Of a stretch of 64,000 bases of DNA, positions 43,175-52,573 are shown one piece after another. A program made the translations under genes and the position numbers. Source of the stretch: Sodalis ligni (GTDB lineage: Bacteria; Pseudomonadota; Gammaproteobacteria; Enterobacterales; Enterobacteriaceae). A model generated the notes under the pieces. It was not told the DNA's origin, searched no databases, and saw only the letters and a program-made list of their open reading frames with translations. The stretch is taken from contig NZ_CP075169.1 in the NCBI RefSeq assembly GCF_016865525.2, positions 2,666,337-2,730,336 on the forward strand, written 5' to 3'. The number at the start of each line of letters is the position of its first letter. Within the stretch, counting starts at the first letter, position 1.

Positions 43175-43905
43175 GTTTATCATCCTTATTGTTCTAGTTT
43201 TTCCGCGCCTGTGGCGATGGCTTTATGAGCGAGCTGCCAATTTAATACCCGGGAATCCTTCACACGTTAATCTGCATCAAATAAAATGAGGTTTTCCTAT
43301 ATTAATTTCATTTAATCTAGTGGGTGACAAAGGAAATGATTTTTGTTGAGTGATAAAAGCAATTTTAAAATATTTTCTGAGTGCTAAATCGTGCCAGCTA
43401 ATTTTTAATGCCATTTATCAAAGAGAACCTCGACTGAGGGCATAGCTCTGTCGGAAAAGCCGCTTAAGAGGCTTATTAACTTAAAAACAACATGATACTA
43501 TTAATATGAGAGTTTTATCATCTGCAACTCAAATTATTTAGGATAAGGCGCCTGGGAATAGCCTATCGCGCTTCATTAATGCATGGCCTTTGAATGAACA
43601 AAAGACCGGGGAATGGCATTTTATCGCTCATCGTTCAGCGGAAAGGGTGGGTGGATTTCTTAATTGAATAAGTCCAGACGATGGGCAGACCCTAAATTAA
43701 AGCTATTTGATCTCTATAATACGGAATAATTTACATTAGTGATAATTTACCTGCGGACGGCTACACCCTAGTCGTTTATGACCGTTTTCGCCAAAATGTT
43801 ACAGCATGTTCCTGCCAGGGGCTCAATGACATATTTCGGTTTTTTCGTCCATGACAATGGCTTACCATAACACACACTTCAACTTGCCTGGTCTATGGAT
43901 ACCCG
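43175..43905. other. AT-rich divergent intergenic region between hybO and mltB
   Basis: About 730 bp with stops in all frames and no recognisable gene. It should hold the hyb promoter (hybO side) and the mltB promoter. I searched by eye for a TTGAT-N4-ATCAA FNR-type site and did not find a convincing one. The AT-richness and scattered short frames may reflect a lost gene. Confidence 0.6.
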
Positions 43906-44997
43906 ATGCGTTACCTGGCTGCATTAGTGCCTTTGTTCGCTTTACTCTCCGCCTGTAGCAGTAAACCGGTGCCACCCGCCCAAGCGCCGCTGAGCACCGC
44001 TTCGCCGGGCGGTTTTCTACTCCAGCCTGATCACAGCGGCCTGCTGGCAAACGGCGATTTCGCCGCCGACCCGGCGGTGGACCGCTTTGTGGATAAAATG
44101 GTGGCCGAACACGGCTTCGAAAGGCAACAGCTCCATGACGTTTTGGCTCAGACCAAACGATTGGATTATGTCCTTCGGCTGATGGATCAGCAGGCGCCGT
44201 CAGGGCCGCCGTCAACCATCCCCAACGGCGCCTGGCTTCGCTACCGCGGCAAGTTCATTACCCCCGACAACGTGCAAAACGGGGTGGCTTTCTGGAATCA
44301 ATATGAAGATGCACTGCAGCGGGCCTATCAGGTTTACGGCGTACCGCCGGAGATCATTGTCGGCATCATCGGCGTGGAAACCCGCTGGGGCAGGGTGATG
44401 GGCAAGACCCGCACCATTGATGCCCTGGCCACGCTGGCTTTCGCCTATCCGCGGCGCGCCGACTATTTTGCCGGTGAACTTGAAACCTTCCTGCTGATGG
44501 CGCGCAGCGAAGGGGATGATCCGCTCTCCCTGCGCGGTTCCTATGCCGGCGCCATGGGCTACGGCCAGTTTATGCCGTCATCCTTCAAGAGTTATGCGGT
44601 GGATTTCGACGGCGACGGCCATATCAACCTGTGGGACCCGGTGGATGCCATCGGCAGCGTTGCCAATTACTTCCAGGCGCACGGCTGGACGCGCGGCGGC
44701 ACGGTGGCGATACCGGCCGTCGGCCAGGCCCCGGGATATGGTCAGGGTTACGATACCCGCTACTCTGTCTCCACCCTTGCTGCGGCCGGACTCAGTCCGC
44801 AGGGTTCGCTGCAGAATTATCAGGAGGCCAGCCTGCTGCGGCTGGATCTCGGCAACCGCTATCAATATTGGTACGGCCTGCCGAATTTCTATGCCATTAC
44901 CCGCTATAACCACAGCACCCATTACGCCATGGCGGTATGGCAACTGGGCGAGGCGGTAAACCAGGCGCGCCAGGGCAATATGCTGGCGTCGAACTAA
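43906..44997 (+). CDS. mltB: Membrane-bound lytic murein transglycosylase B
   Basis: A 363-residue outer-membrane lipoprotein (E. coli MltB/Slt35 has 361). Lipobox LFALLSACSSKP at the N-terminus; catalytic Glu in EIIVGIIGVETRWGRVMGKT; SLT-like motifs GAMGYGQFMPSSFKSYAVDF and DGDGHINLWDPVDAIGSVAN (EF-hand-like Ca site) are intact. It cleaves the MurNAc-GlcNAc bond with 1,6-anhydro product formation. Monocistronic, with its own terminator. Confidence 0.96.
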   Translation: MRYLAALVPLFALLSACSSKPVPPAQAPLSTASPGGFLLQPDHSGLLANGDFAADPAVDRFVDKMVAEHGFERQQLHDVLAQTKRLDYVLRLMDQQAPSGPPSTIPNGAWLRYRGKFITPDNVQNGVAFWNQYEDALQRAYQVYGVPPEIIVGIIGVETRWGRVMGKTRTIDALATLAFAYPRRADYFAGELETFLLMARSEGDDPLSLRGSYAGAMGYGQFMPSSFKSYAVDFDGDGHINLWDPVDAIGSVANYFQAHGWTRGGTVAIPAVGQAPGYGQGYDTRYSVSTLAAAGLSPQGSLQNYQEASLLRLDLGNRYQYWYGLPNFYAITRYNHSTHYAMAVWQLGEAVNQARQGNMLASN

Positions 44998-45013
44998 TCG
45001 CCTTAGCGGACAA

Positions 45014-45039
45014 ACCGGGGCGGATTGCCCTGGTTTTTA
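45014..45039 (+). terminator. mltB terminator
   Basis: ACCGGGGC-ggatt-GCCCTGGT, 7 of 8 pairs, then TTTTAT; 16 bp after the mltB stop. Confidence 0.7.
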
Positions 45040-45910
45040 TCGCTTGGGACAGGATGATGTAGAGAAGTTTTACAAGGACGCGCCGGGGAAAAGTTGAAAG
45101 TGATATTAAAGGATATATGCTGGAAGGATATTATTGTTAATGCAGTGACTCTCCGTTTAAATTAAAATTCACAGAGATGCTTAAAATTATAGCTTAATAA
45201 GTAAAGTATGCAGCGAGCAGCCGGTTATTTAGGATATATCCTAAATCCTCTTATTTTATTATTCACAAATAAAGGGCAAAAAAAGACCCTGCCTTTTAAA
45301 GCATAAGCCCTATCACCAGATGAACAGGGCTACGGCCTTGCGGCCTTAGCCCCACTATTCAATTATTTCTTTCTTTTATCAGAGGCTTGAGTTGCTTCTG
45401 CTGCTGCTTTTCGTTAGCGGCCGGTTTTGGTTCTTCTGCTGATCGTTACCCTTAGCAGAACCTGATTTAGCATTTTGTCATTCTTGGACATTCTATATAC
45501 CTTGCATAGTAAGGTCGTTCCGACATTGGAACTTTCCTCTGGGCATATCATGTGCCTTTGAAAAATTATTTCAAGCGCTATGAGAGGGAGAAATGAAATT
45601 ATTTTATTGTGGAAAAATTCGGCGGTCACTATTAAATTGCCGGTTTTGCCAATAAGACGGTAATGTTATAAAACCTGTGGAATTTTTAATGATGGTAATA
45701 ATTTTAAGCTAACAGTGAATTGGACGGATCCTGAAAACAATCGAAGTCAACCGTATTATTGTGCTTAAAACACAGCAAGTTGAAAAACTCTTTCTATACT
45801 TTAGCCGTATTGATGCGTTTTCAACGCCGTAGAGACACGGCGTCTGGGTGGCTTTCCTCGGTCCTGGCGACATTGAGAAGCGTAAATGAAGTTTTAACTC
45901 TCATCATTGA
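45040..45910. other. AT-rich intergenic region between mltB and pqqU
   Basis: Nearly 900 bp without a convincing gene. A minus-strand 71-codon frame (45414-45629) and the repeated CAG/AAG-rich stretch near 45390-45425 look like remnants rather than genes. A stem AGCCCT...AGGGCT lies at about 45307-45332, next to a run of A at 45279-45285 that would act as a T-run for minus-strand transcription. The pqqU promoter must lie in the last 200 bp. Confidence 0.45.
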
Positions 45911-48085
45911 ATGACTCCATTGAAGACAAAGACGGCTTTTTTATTAACCCCGATGTTTCTGTTACAGCCTGTAACCCTCTGTTTTGCGCAATCCGCCCCG
46001 CTTGCCGCCGGGCCCGGCGACAAAGCATCGCAATCCACTACCATCATGGTTATCCAGCGGCCCGGCGGGCTGTCGGAACTCTACACACCGGCGTCGGTCA
46101 GCGTGGTGAACGGCGAGGACCTGCGCGGCGACCGGCCAAGGGTGAACCTGTCGGAAGGCTTGGGCAGCGTGCCGGGCCTGCAAATTCAGAACCGGCAAAA
46201 CTATGCGCAGGATCTCCAGCTGTCGGTGCGCGGTTTCGGCAGCCGATCCACGTACGGCGTGAGCGGTGTGCGCATCTATGTTGACGGCATCCCGGCCACC
46301 ATGCCTGACGGACAGGGGCAGACGTCGAATATTGATCTTAATTCGGTGGATAAAATCGAGGTGCTGCGCGGTCCCTATTCCGCGTTGTACGGCAATGCCT
46401 CCGGCGGCGTGGTGAACGTGGAGAGCCAGTCCGGATCCCAGCCTGATACCCTTGAGGCCGGCACCTATTACGGCAGCTACGGCACCTGGCGCAATAGCGT
46501 CAAGGCTACCGGAGCCACCGGCGACGGCACCCGTGCCGGTGACGTGAATTACGCGGTATCCGCCTCGCGTTTTACCACCCAGGGTTACCGCGACCACAGC
46601 GGAGCGCAGAAAAACCTGGGCAACGCCAAGCTCGGAGTCCGTTTGGATGACGCCAGCACGCTGACGCTGATGTTCAATAGCCTGTCCGTGGATGCCAACG
46701 ATCCGGGCGGACTGACGGAAGACGAGTGGCATGACAATCCCCGGCAGTCGCCGCGGGGGGAGCAGTACGATACCCGCAAATCCATCGTTCAGACCCAGGC
46801 CGGCCTGCGTTATCAGCGCCAGATAAGCGATAACGATGAACTCTCGGTGATGGCTTATCACGGTGAGCGGCATACCACCCAGTATCAATCCATCCCCATG
46901 GCGACGCAGCTCAGTCCCACCCAGTCCGGCGGCGTGATCGTGCTTGAACGGAAATACCAGGGCATCGATACCCGCTGGAAACATGAAGGCAGCATGGGGC
47001 CGGTACCGGTGACCTTCACCGGCGGACTGGATTATGAAACCATGACCGAACGGCGCCAGGGCTTTGAAAATTTTATTGAGCAGGACGGCGCCCCGGATTA
47101 CGGCGAGAAGGGCGACCAGCGGCGGAACGAGAAAAACCGCATGTGGAACCTGGACCCCTATCTGCAGACCACCTGGAAACTCGCCCCGCGCTGGACGCTG
47201 GATGCCGGGCTGCGCTACAGCACGGTGAATTTTGATTCCCATGATTACTACATCACCGCGGGCAACGGCAATGACAGCGGCAGCGCCCGTTATCACAAGC
47301 TTTTGCCCATGGGCTCGCTGAATTATGCCCTCAGTCCCGGTTGGAATCTTTACTTCTCCGCCGGCCGCGGCTTTGAAACGCCTACTATCGACGAACTCTC
47401 CTATCGGCCCGACAGCCTGCCGGGACTCAATACCGGCCTGAAGCCCACCACCAGCGACACCTTCGAGCGGGGCACTAAAAAACGCATCGGCAACGGGCTG
47501 GTGACCGCCGCCCTGTTTCAGACCAATACCGACAATGAACTGGTGGTGGCACAGAGCCTCGGCGGGCGTACCAGCTATACCAACGCCGGAAAAACCCGCC
47601 GTCGCGGCGTCGAGCTGTCGCTGGATCAGCAGTTCGCGCTCAACTGGCAGCTTAAAATGGCCTGGACCCTGCTGGATGCCACCTACCGTAACGACACCTG
47701 CGGTTCGGGCCAGTGCAGCGCGGATGAGGTGGTTCCCGCGGGCAACCGACTGCCGGGGATCGCCCGCAACATGGGCTACGCCTCGCTGCAGTGGCTACCG
47801 GAACAGGGCTGGCATGCCGGCGCCGAGATTCGCTATATGAGCGATATCCAGGCCAACGATGCCAATACCGCGCAGGCGCCGGCCTATACCGTAACCAGTC
47901 TGGATACCGGTTATCGTTTTATCTGGGACCGGTGGTCGCTAGACCTGTTCAGCCGGGTGGATAACCTGTTCGACCGGCGTTATGTGGGCTCGGTCATCGT
48001 CAATGAAGGCAACGGCCGCTATTTTGAACCGTCGCCCGGCCGCAACTGGGGCGGCGGACTGAATCTGGCCTACCGTTTTGAGTAA
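45911..48085 (+). CDS. pqqU: TonB-dependent receptor, PQQ transporter PqqU (YncD)
   Basis: A 724-residue outer-membrane receptor. Signal peptide to about residue 28 (PMFLLQPVTLCFAQ); a short TonB-box region TTIMVIQRPGG; plug domain VNLSEGLGSVPGLQIQNRQN, SVRGFGSRSTYGVSGVRIYV, DKIEVLRGPYSALYGNASGG; then a 22-strand barrel ending SPGRNWGGGLNLAYRFE with the terminal Phe-containing beta-signal. Long stretches match what I recall of E. coli YncD, now known to take up pyrroloquinoline quinone. Its neighbour gcd is a PQQ enzyme, which supports the assignment. Confidence 0.9.
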   Translation: MTPLKTKTAFLLTPMFLLQPVTLCFAQSAPLAAGPGDKASQSTTIMVIQRPGGLSELYTPASVSVVNGEDLRGDRPRVNLSEGLGSVPGLQIQNRQNYAQDLQLSVRGFGSRSTYGVSGVRIYVDGIPATMPDGQGQTSNIDLNSVDKIEVLRGPYSALYGNASGGVVNVESQSGSQPDTLEAGTYYGSYGTWRNSVKATGATGDGTRAGDVNYAVSASRFTTQGYRDHSGAQKNLGNAKLGVRLDDASTLTLMFNSLSVDANDPGGLTEDEWHDNPRQSPRGEQYDTRKSIVQTQAGLRYQRQISDNDELSVMAYHGERHTTQYQSIPMATQLSPTQSGGVIVLERKYQGIDTRWKHEGSMGPVPVTFTGGLDYETMTERRQGFENFIEQDGAPDYGEKGDQRRNEKNRMWNLDPYLQTTWKLAPRWTLDAGLRYSTVNFDSHDYYITAGNGNDSGSARYHKLLPMGSLNYALSPGWNLYFSAGRGFETPTIDELSYRPDSLPGLNTGLKPTTSDTFERGTKKRIGNGLVTAALFQTNTDNELVVAQSLGGRTSYTNAGKTRRRGVELSLDQQFALNWQLKMAWTLLDATYRNDTCGSGQCSADEVVPAGNRLPGIARNMGYASLQWLPEQGWHAGAEIRYMSDIQANDANTAQAPAYTVTSLDTGYRFIWDRWSLDLFSRVDNLFDRRYVGSVIVNEGNGRYFEPSPGRNWGGGLNLAYRFE

Positions 48086-48252
48086 CGCAGGACCCGGCGG
48101 ACCGGGATAAAGTCTGAAAACCGCCCTGTTATTCACGGCGGCCGGGGCCAATCGGCAGTGCCCAAAGGAATAATTAGCTATCAAATGAGTTTTTTTGGCA
48201 ATTTGTCTTACGCTTAACATCGATGAAGTTAAATCTTAGTAAGGTTACTATT

Positions 48253-50643
48253 ATGGAAGAGAAGGGATGGGGTTCACGGCTGCTGATTATCATAACGGTA
48301 TTGTTTGCCGCGCTCAGCGGCCTGTATCTGTTGATTGGCGGCATTTGGCTGCTCACACTGCACGGCTCTGGGTATTATATTATCGCCGGCCTGGTGATGC
48401 TGCTCACCGCCTGGCTTCTGTACCGGCGCCGGACGTCGGCCCTGCTGCTCTATGCGGTTTTCCTGCTCGGCACCACGTTTTGGGGCCTGTGGGAAGTCGG
48501 TTCTGATTTCTGGGCGCTGACGCCGCGTCTGGATGTGGTCTTTTTCTTCGGCCTGTGGTTAACGCTACCCTTTATTTATCACGCGCTGGTGGTGAGAGGC
48601 GGCGGAGCGCGGGTCGCCCTGTTGGCTTCGCTGCTGGTGACCGTGGTGGTGCTGGTGTATTCGGTTTTCAACGATCCCCAGGAGATCAACGGTACCCTGA
48701 GCGCCGATCAGACCGCCGCCGCCGCGAAAGCGGCTTCTGCTATTCCTGACGGCGACTGGCCGGCGTACGGTCGTACCCAGGAAGGGACGCGCTACTCCCC
48801 GCTGACGCAAATCAATGACAAAAACGTCGGCCAGCTAAAGGAAGCCTGGACATTCCGCACCGGTGATTTGAAAACCGCCAGCGATCCGCTGGAGTTCACC
48901 AGCGAGGTTACGCCGATCAAGATCCGCGATACGCTCTATCTGTGTACGTCGCACCAGAAGCTGTTCGCACTGGACGCGGCCACCGGCAAAGAAAAATGGA
49001 CTTTCGATCCCAAACTCAAGAGCGATCCTTCCTTCCAGCATGTGACCTGCCGCGGCGTGTCTTATCATGAAACCCCGGCAGCGGCGCAGTCTAACGCCCA
49101 GGCCGCGGCTCCGGCCCTGTGTTCCCGGCGTATCCTGCTGCCGGTGAACGACGGCAATCTGTATGCCCTGGATGCACAGACCGGCGCGCTTTGCCCCGGT
49201 TTCGGCGATAACGGCAAATTGAACCTGCAAAATAATATGCCGAACGCCAAGGCCGGCGCCTATGAACCTACCTCGCCGCCCGTGGTGACTGATAAAGTCA
49301 TCGTGGTGGCCGGTGCGGTCACGGATAACTACTCCACCCGTGAGCCCTCCGGCGTCATACGCGGTTTTGACGTGGACAGCGGCAAGCTGTTGTGGGCATT
49401 CGACCCCGGCAGCAAGGACCCCAATCTGCTGCCGGAAGGGCCGCAGCTGTATACGGCGAATTCTCCCAACTCCTGGGCTCCGGCCGCCTATGACGCGCAG
49501 CTGGATTTGGTCTATTTGCCCATCGGCGTGGAAACCCCCGACATCTGGGGCGGCAACCGCACCCCGGATATGGAACGGTACGCCAGCGGCATGCTGGCGC
49601 TGAACGCCACCACCGGCAAACTGGCCTGGTTCTATCAGACAGTCCACCACGATCTGTGGGACATGGACGTGCCGGCGCAGCCGACCCTGGCGGACATTAA
49701 CGATGAGAACGGCAACAAAGTCCCGGTGATTTATGTGCCGGCGAAAACCGGCAATATTTTCGTCCTCGATCGCCGCAACGGCCAACTGGTGGTTCCCGCG
49801 CCGGAAACGGCGGTACCGCAAGGGGCGGCTAAAGGCGATCACGTCGCGTCCACCCAGCCGTACTCCGATCTGACTTTCCGGCCCAAACAGAACATGACCG
49901 ACAAGGATATGTGGGGCGCCACCATGTACGATCAACTGGTGTGCCGCGTGATATTCCACCGTCTGCGTTACGAGGGACCGTTTACGCCGCCCTCCGAGCA
50001 GGGCACCCTGGTCTTCCCGGGCAATCTGGGCATGTTCGAATGGGGTGGTATTTCGGTTGATACCGACCGGCAGGTGGCGGTGATGAATCCCATGGCGCTG
50101 CCGTTTGTCTCCAAGCTTATCCCGCGCGGGCCGGGCAATCCCATTGAACCCGACGCCAATGCCAAGGGAAGCGGCACCGAAACCGGCGTGCAGCCGCAAT
50201 ACGGTATTCCTTACGGCGTGACGCTGAACCCGTTCCTGTCGCCCCTGGGTTTACCCTGCAAGCAGCCGGCCTGGGGTTATATGGCGGCTCTTGACCTGAA
50301 GACCAACGAGGTTGTGTGGAAAAAACGCATCGGTACGGTACGGGACAGCTCGCCGCTGCCGCTGCCGTTCAAGATGGGTATGCCGATGCTGGGGGGACCG
50401 ATTTCCACCGCCGGCAACGTGGCCTTTATCGCGGCCACCGCCGATAATTATCTGCGCGCCTACAATGTCGCCAATGGGGATATGCTGTGGCAACAACGCC
50501 TGCCGGCGGGCGGCCAGGCGACGCCCATGACCTATGAAGCAAACGGTAAGCAATATGTGGTGATTTCAGCCGGCGGCCACGGCTCTTTCGGCACCAAGCT
50601 GGGGGATTATATTATCGCCTACGCCCTGCCGGACGCTAAATAA
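48253..50643 (+). CDS. gcd: Quinoprotein (PQQ-dependent) glucose dehydrogenase
   Basis: A 796-residue membrane enzyme that oxidises glucose to gluconolactone in the periplasm and reduces ubiquinone. Five N-terminal membrane helices (residues about 8-135) are followed by the eight-bladed PQQ propeller: DWPAYGRTQEGTRYSPLTQI, FQHVTCRGVSYHE, NSPNSWAPAAYD, QTVHHDLWDMDVPAQPTLAD, GGPISTAGNVAFIAATADNY. Start ATG 48253 (MEEKGWGSRLLIIITVLFAA) is chosen over the codon at 48223. It lies 167 bp after pqqU in the same direction. No pqq biosynthesis genes are in the window. Confidence 0.96.
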   Translation: MEEKGWGSRLLIIITVLFAALSGLYLLIGGIWLLTLHGSGYYIIAGLVMLLTAWLLYRRRTSALLLYAVFLLGTTFWGLWEVGSDFWALTPRLDVVFFFGLWLTLPFIYHALVVRGGGARVALLASLLVTVVVLVYSVFNDPQEINGTLSADQTAAAAKAASAIPDGDWPAYGRTQEGTRYSPLTQINDKNVGQLKEAWTFRTGDLKTASDPLEFTSEVTPIKIRDTLYLCTSHQKLFALDAATGKEKWTFDPKLKSDPSFQHVTCRGVSYHETPAAAQSNAQAAAPALCSRRILLPVNDGNLYALDAQTGALCPGFGDNGKLNLQNNMPNAKAGAYEPTSPPVVTDKVIVVAGAVTDNYSTREPSGVIRGFDVDSGKLLWAFDPGSKDPNLLPEGPQLYTANSPNSWAPAAYDAQLDLVYLPIGVETPDIWGGNRTPDMERYASGMLALNATTGKLAWFYQTVHHDLWDMDVPAQPTLADINDENGNKVPVIYVPAKTGNIFVLDRRNGQLVVPAPETAVPQGAAKGDHVASTQPYSDLTFRPKQNMTDKDMWGATMYDQLVCRVIFHRLRYEGPFTPPSEQGTLVFPGNLGMFEWGGISVDTDRQVAVMNPMALPFVSKLIPRGPGNPIEPDANAKGSGTETGVQPQYGIPYGVTLNPFLSPLGLPCKQPAWGYMAALDLKTNEVVWKKRIGTVRDSSPLPLPFKMGMPMLGGPISTAGNVAFIAATADNYLRAYNVANGDMLWQQRLPAGGQATPMTYEANGKQYVVISAGGHGSFGTKLGDYIIAYALPDAK

Positions 50644-50657
50644 CCCTGATGAAAAGT

Positions 50658-50683
50658 ACACCCCCGTATAAAAACGGGGGTGT
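50658..50683. terminator. Terminator between gcd and the tRNA gene
   Basis: ACACCCCCGT-ataaaa-ACGGGGGTGT, a perfect 10-bp stem, followed by TTTCTG on the plus strand. It can stop gcd transcription and possibly the convergent tRNA transcript. Confidence 0.75.
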
Positions 50684-50699
50684 TTCTGCTGCAAAAAAA

Positions 50700-50774
50700 T
50701 GGACGGGATGGAAGGATTCGAACCCCCGTTCGTGGAATCAAGATCCACTGCCTTAACCCCTCGGCTACATCCCG
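50700..50774 (-). tRNA. tRNA with anticodon TTG (Gln-type), encoded CCA, unusual C33
   Basis: On the minus strand the cloverleaf is: acceptor CGGGATG/CATCCCG, D arm GCC...GGC, anticodon stem GTGGA/TCCAC around loop TCTTGAT, four-base variable loop, T arm GGGGG-TTCGAAT-CCTTC, then T73 and CCA. The loop centre is TTG, reading CAA (Gln). Two odd points are C at position 33, where U is almost universal, and a C1-G72 pair with T73, which differ from normal bacterial tRNA-Gln (U1-A72). Its charging identity is therefore uncertain. Confidence 0.8.
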
Positions 50775-50914
50775 CCGCTTCGGCATTGCGGTAAATGACA
50801 GGCCGTCATCGTCCGTTGAGACCCCGTATCCTGCATTGCCCATAGCATGCCAAACAGCAAAACCGATGGTAATAGGATAACGCTTGTCTTCGGTTTTTGC
50901 AGCGGCATTCTGCC

Positions 50915-50957
50915 AGAGCGTGATCCGCCTCCTGCGAAGGGAGGCGGATCACGCTCT
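50915..50957. repeat. Perfect 18-bp inverted repeat
   Basis: AGAGCGTGATCCGCCTCC and GGAGGCGGATCACGCTCT with a 7-nt loop (TGCGAAG). It is very stable, in the 343-bp gap between the tRNA and the DASS transporter, with no T-run. The rest of that gap shows no gene. Confidence 0.7.
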
Positions 50958-51117
50958 GCATCCCTCCGGATAATTCCATCCGCAACGCCTGGCGGGCAAT
51001 CATCGTCCATTGAAGCGAGTATCCAAACGTTGGCCAATGGAAATCATGGGGGGCGACATCAGGGGCGGCAACCCAGGCCCCGGTTACGGGGGAAATGCTT
51101 CCGATTCCGGTGAAGGA

Positions 51118-52539
51118 TTAATAATAGCCCAGCAGCTTCCACCAGAACAACCCGACGATAAAGGTCAAAACGACATTGAACGTGACGATGCAAAAGTTGA
51201 TTTTATAAAAGCGCGGCCGTTCGAAGTAACCTTGGGCGAAATAAATGGGGCCGGGTCCGCCGCCATATTCGGTATTACCCCACATCAGATTACTGAAAAT
51301 GCCGAAACAGATGGCCACCATCATCGGCGGCGCGCCGGCGGCAATGGCCGTTGCGGCAAAAGGCGCGTACAGCGCGGCAACATGTCCGGTGGCGGTGGCG
51401 AATAAATAATGCACATAGATGTAAATGACGCCCAAAATGACAAAGGTGCCCATAGCGCCCAAGCCATGGATGACACTGCCCAGATGAGCCGTTATCCATT
51501 TGATGAAACCCAGATCCGATAACCCCGTAGCCAGGCTGATGATCACGCCGAACCAGATTACCGTATCCCAGGCGGCGTAGTCTTTCAGCAGGTCCTTCCA
51601 GTCAACCGCGCGGGTGGCGAACAGATAGGCCGCCAGCCCAAGACCTATCGTGGTCGCCGACAGGCCGGTCAACAGGCTGGTGCCCCAACCGACAAGCGCC
51701 AGAATAAATCCGAACGCCACTTTTTTCTCCGCCAGCACCATCGGGCCTAATTCGGCAAGGGCGCGGCGGCCCATCTGTTTTGCCTCCGGGGTGCGTTTCA
51801 GTTCCGGATTCAGCATTTTGTACACCAGCAGCGGCATCAGGCAGAAACAGACCATGGCGGGCACTACCGCGGCGATAAACCAGCCTCCCCAGGTGATATT
51901 GATACCCAGGGATGTTTTCGCCAGGCTGCCGGCCAGTGGATTTGCCGCCATGCCGGTGAGAAAAATGGCCCCGGTGATCGGCGTAAACTGAAAGCAGACC
52001 ATGGTAAGAAAATCGCCGATTTTTTTACCGGTCGCACCGGGCGCCGATCCCAGTACGCTATTAATGGAACGGGCGATTGGAAATATGATGCCGCCTGAAC
52101 GCGCGGTCACCGAAGGCATGGCGGGGGACATGATAAGATCGGAAATGCCCAGGGAATAGGCGATGCCCAGACTGCTGCCGCCGAACAGCGACAGCATCTT
52201 ATAAGCAATCCGCTTGCCCAAGCCCGAGGTAACAAACCCCAACGACAGGATATAGGCGCAAAAAATCAGCCATACGGTGCCGTTGGCGAAGCCTGACAAC
52301 GCCTGTGCTTCCGTTAGCGTTCCGGTAAAGATCGCCACGCAGACGGCAACCATCATCACCGCACCGGACGGTAGCGGCTGGGTCAGGATAGCGGCAATGG
52401 TGGCGGCAAAAATGGCCAGCATGTGCCATGCCTTCGGTGTCAGCCCCATAGGAATGGGGAGCAACCATATAACCACGCCAATTAAAATAGGAATCGTAAC
52501 AGCAATAAGCGATTTCTTTTTAGATGATTCATATGACAT
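51118..52539 (-). CDS. DASS-family anion (di/tricarboxylate) transporter
   Basis: A 473-residue inner-membrane carrier with about twelve helices (CitT/TtdT/SodiT group). Markers: HMLAIFAATIAAILTQPLPS, SDLIMSPAMPSVTARSGGII, TGAIFLTGMAANPLAGSLA (a SNT-type substrate motif region) and LMWGNTEYGGGPGPIYFAQG. It probably exchanges or takes up a dicarboxylate. It follows a fumarase-superfamily lyase by 34 bp, so the imported acid is likely the lyase substrate or product. Confidence 0.9.
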   Translation of the reverse strand: MSYESSKKKSLIAVTIPILIGVVIWLLPIPMGLTPKAWHMLAIFAATIAAILTQPLPSGAVMMVAVCVAIFTGTLTEAQALSGFANGTVWLIFCAYILSLGFVTSGLGKRIAYKMLSLFGGSSLGIAYSLGISDLIMSPAMPSVTARSGGIIFPIARSINSVLGSAPGATGKKIGDFLTMVCFQFTPITGAIFLTGMAANPLAGSLAKTSLGINITWGGWFIAAVVPAMVCFCLMPLLVYKMLNPELKRTPEAKQMGRRALAELGPMVLAEKKVAFGFILALVGWGTSLLTGLSATTIGLGLAAYLFATRAVDWKDLLKDYAAWDTVIWFGVIISLATGLSDLGFIKWITAHLGSVIHGLGAMGTFVILGVIYIYVHYLFATATGHVAALYAPFAATAIAAGAPPMMVAICFGIFSNLMWGNTEYGGGPGPIYFAQGYFERPRFYKINFCIVTFNVVLTFIVGLFWWKLLGYY

Positions 52540-52573
52540 ATTATCTCCTTATTCATGCACACGAATGTCTATA

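Noticed and set aside
43184..43905. FNR box for the hyb operon
   Set aside because: No TTGAT-N4-ATCAA match with acceptable quality was found by eye, so no site is claimed.
45414..45629. Minus-strand 71-codon frame in the mltB-pqqU gap
   Set aside because: No ribosome-binding site, no recognisable domain, and poor coding character; treated as intergenic remnant.
45962..47296. Minus-strand frame of 444 codons across pqqU
   Set aside because: It is fully antisense to a well-conserved receptor gene with signal peptide and barrel; low-complexity His/Gly/Ala composition is typical of a mirror frame.
48835..50199. Minus-strand frame of 454 codons across gcd
   Set aside because: Antisense to a gene with every expected PQQ-propeller motif; no ribosome-binding site or motif of its own.
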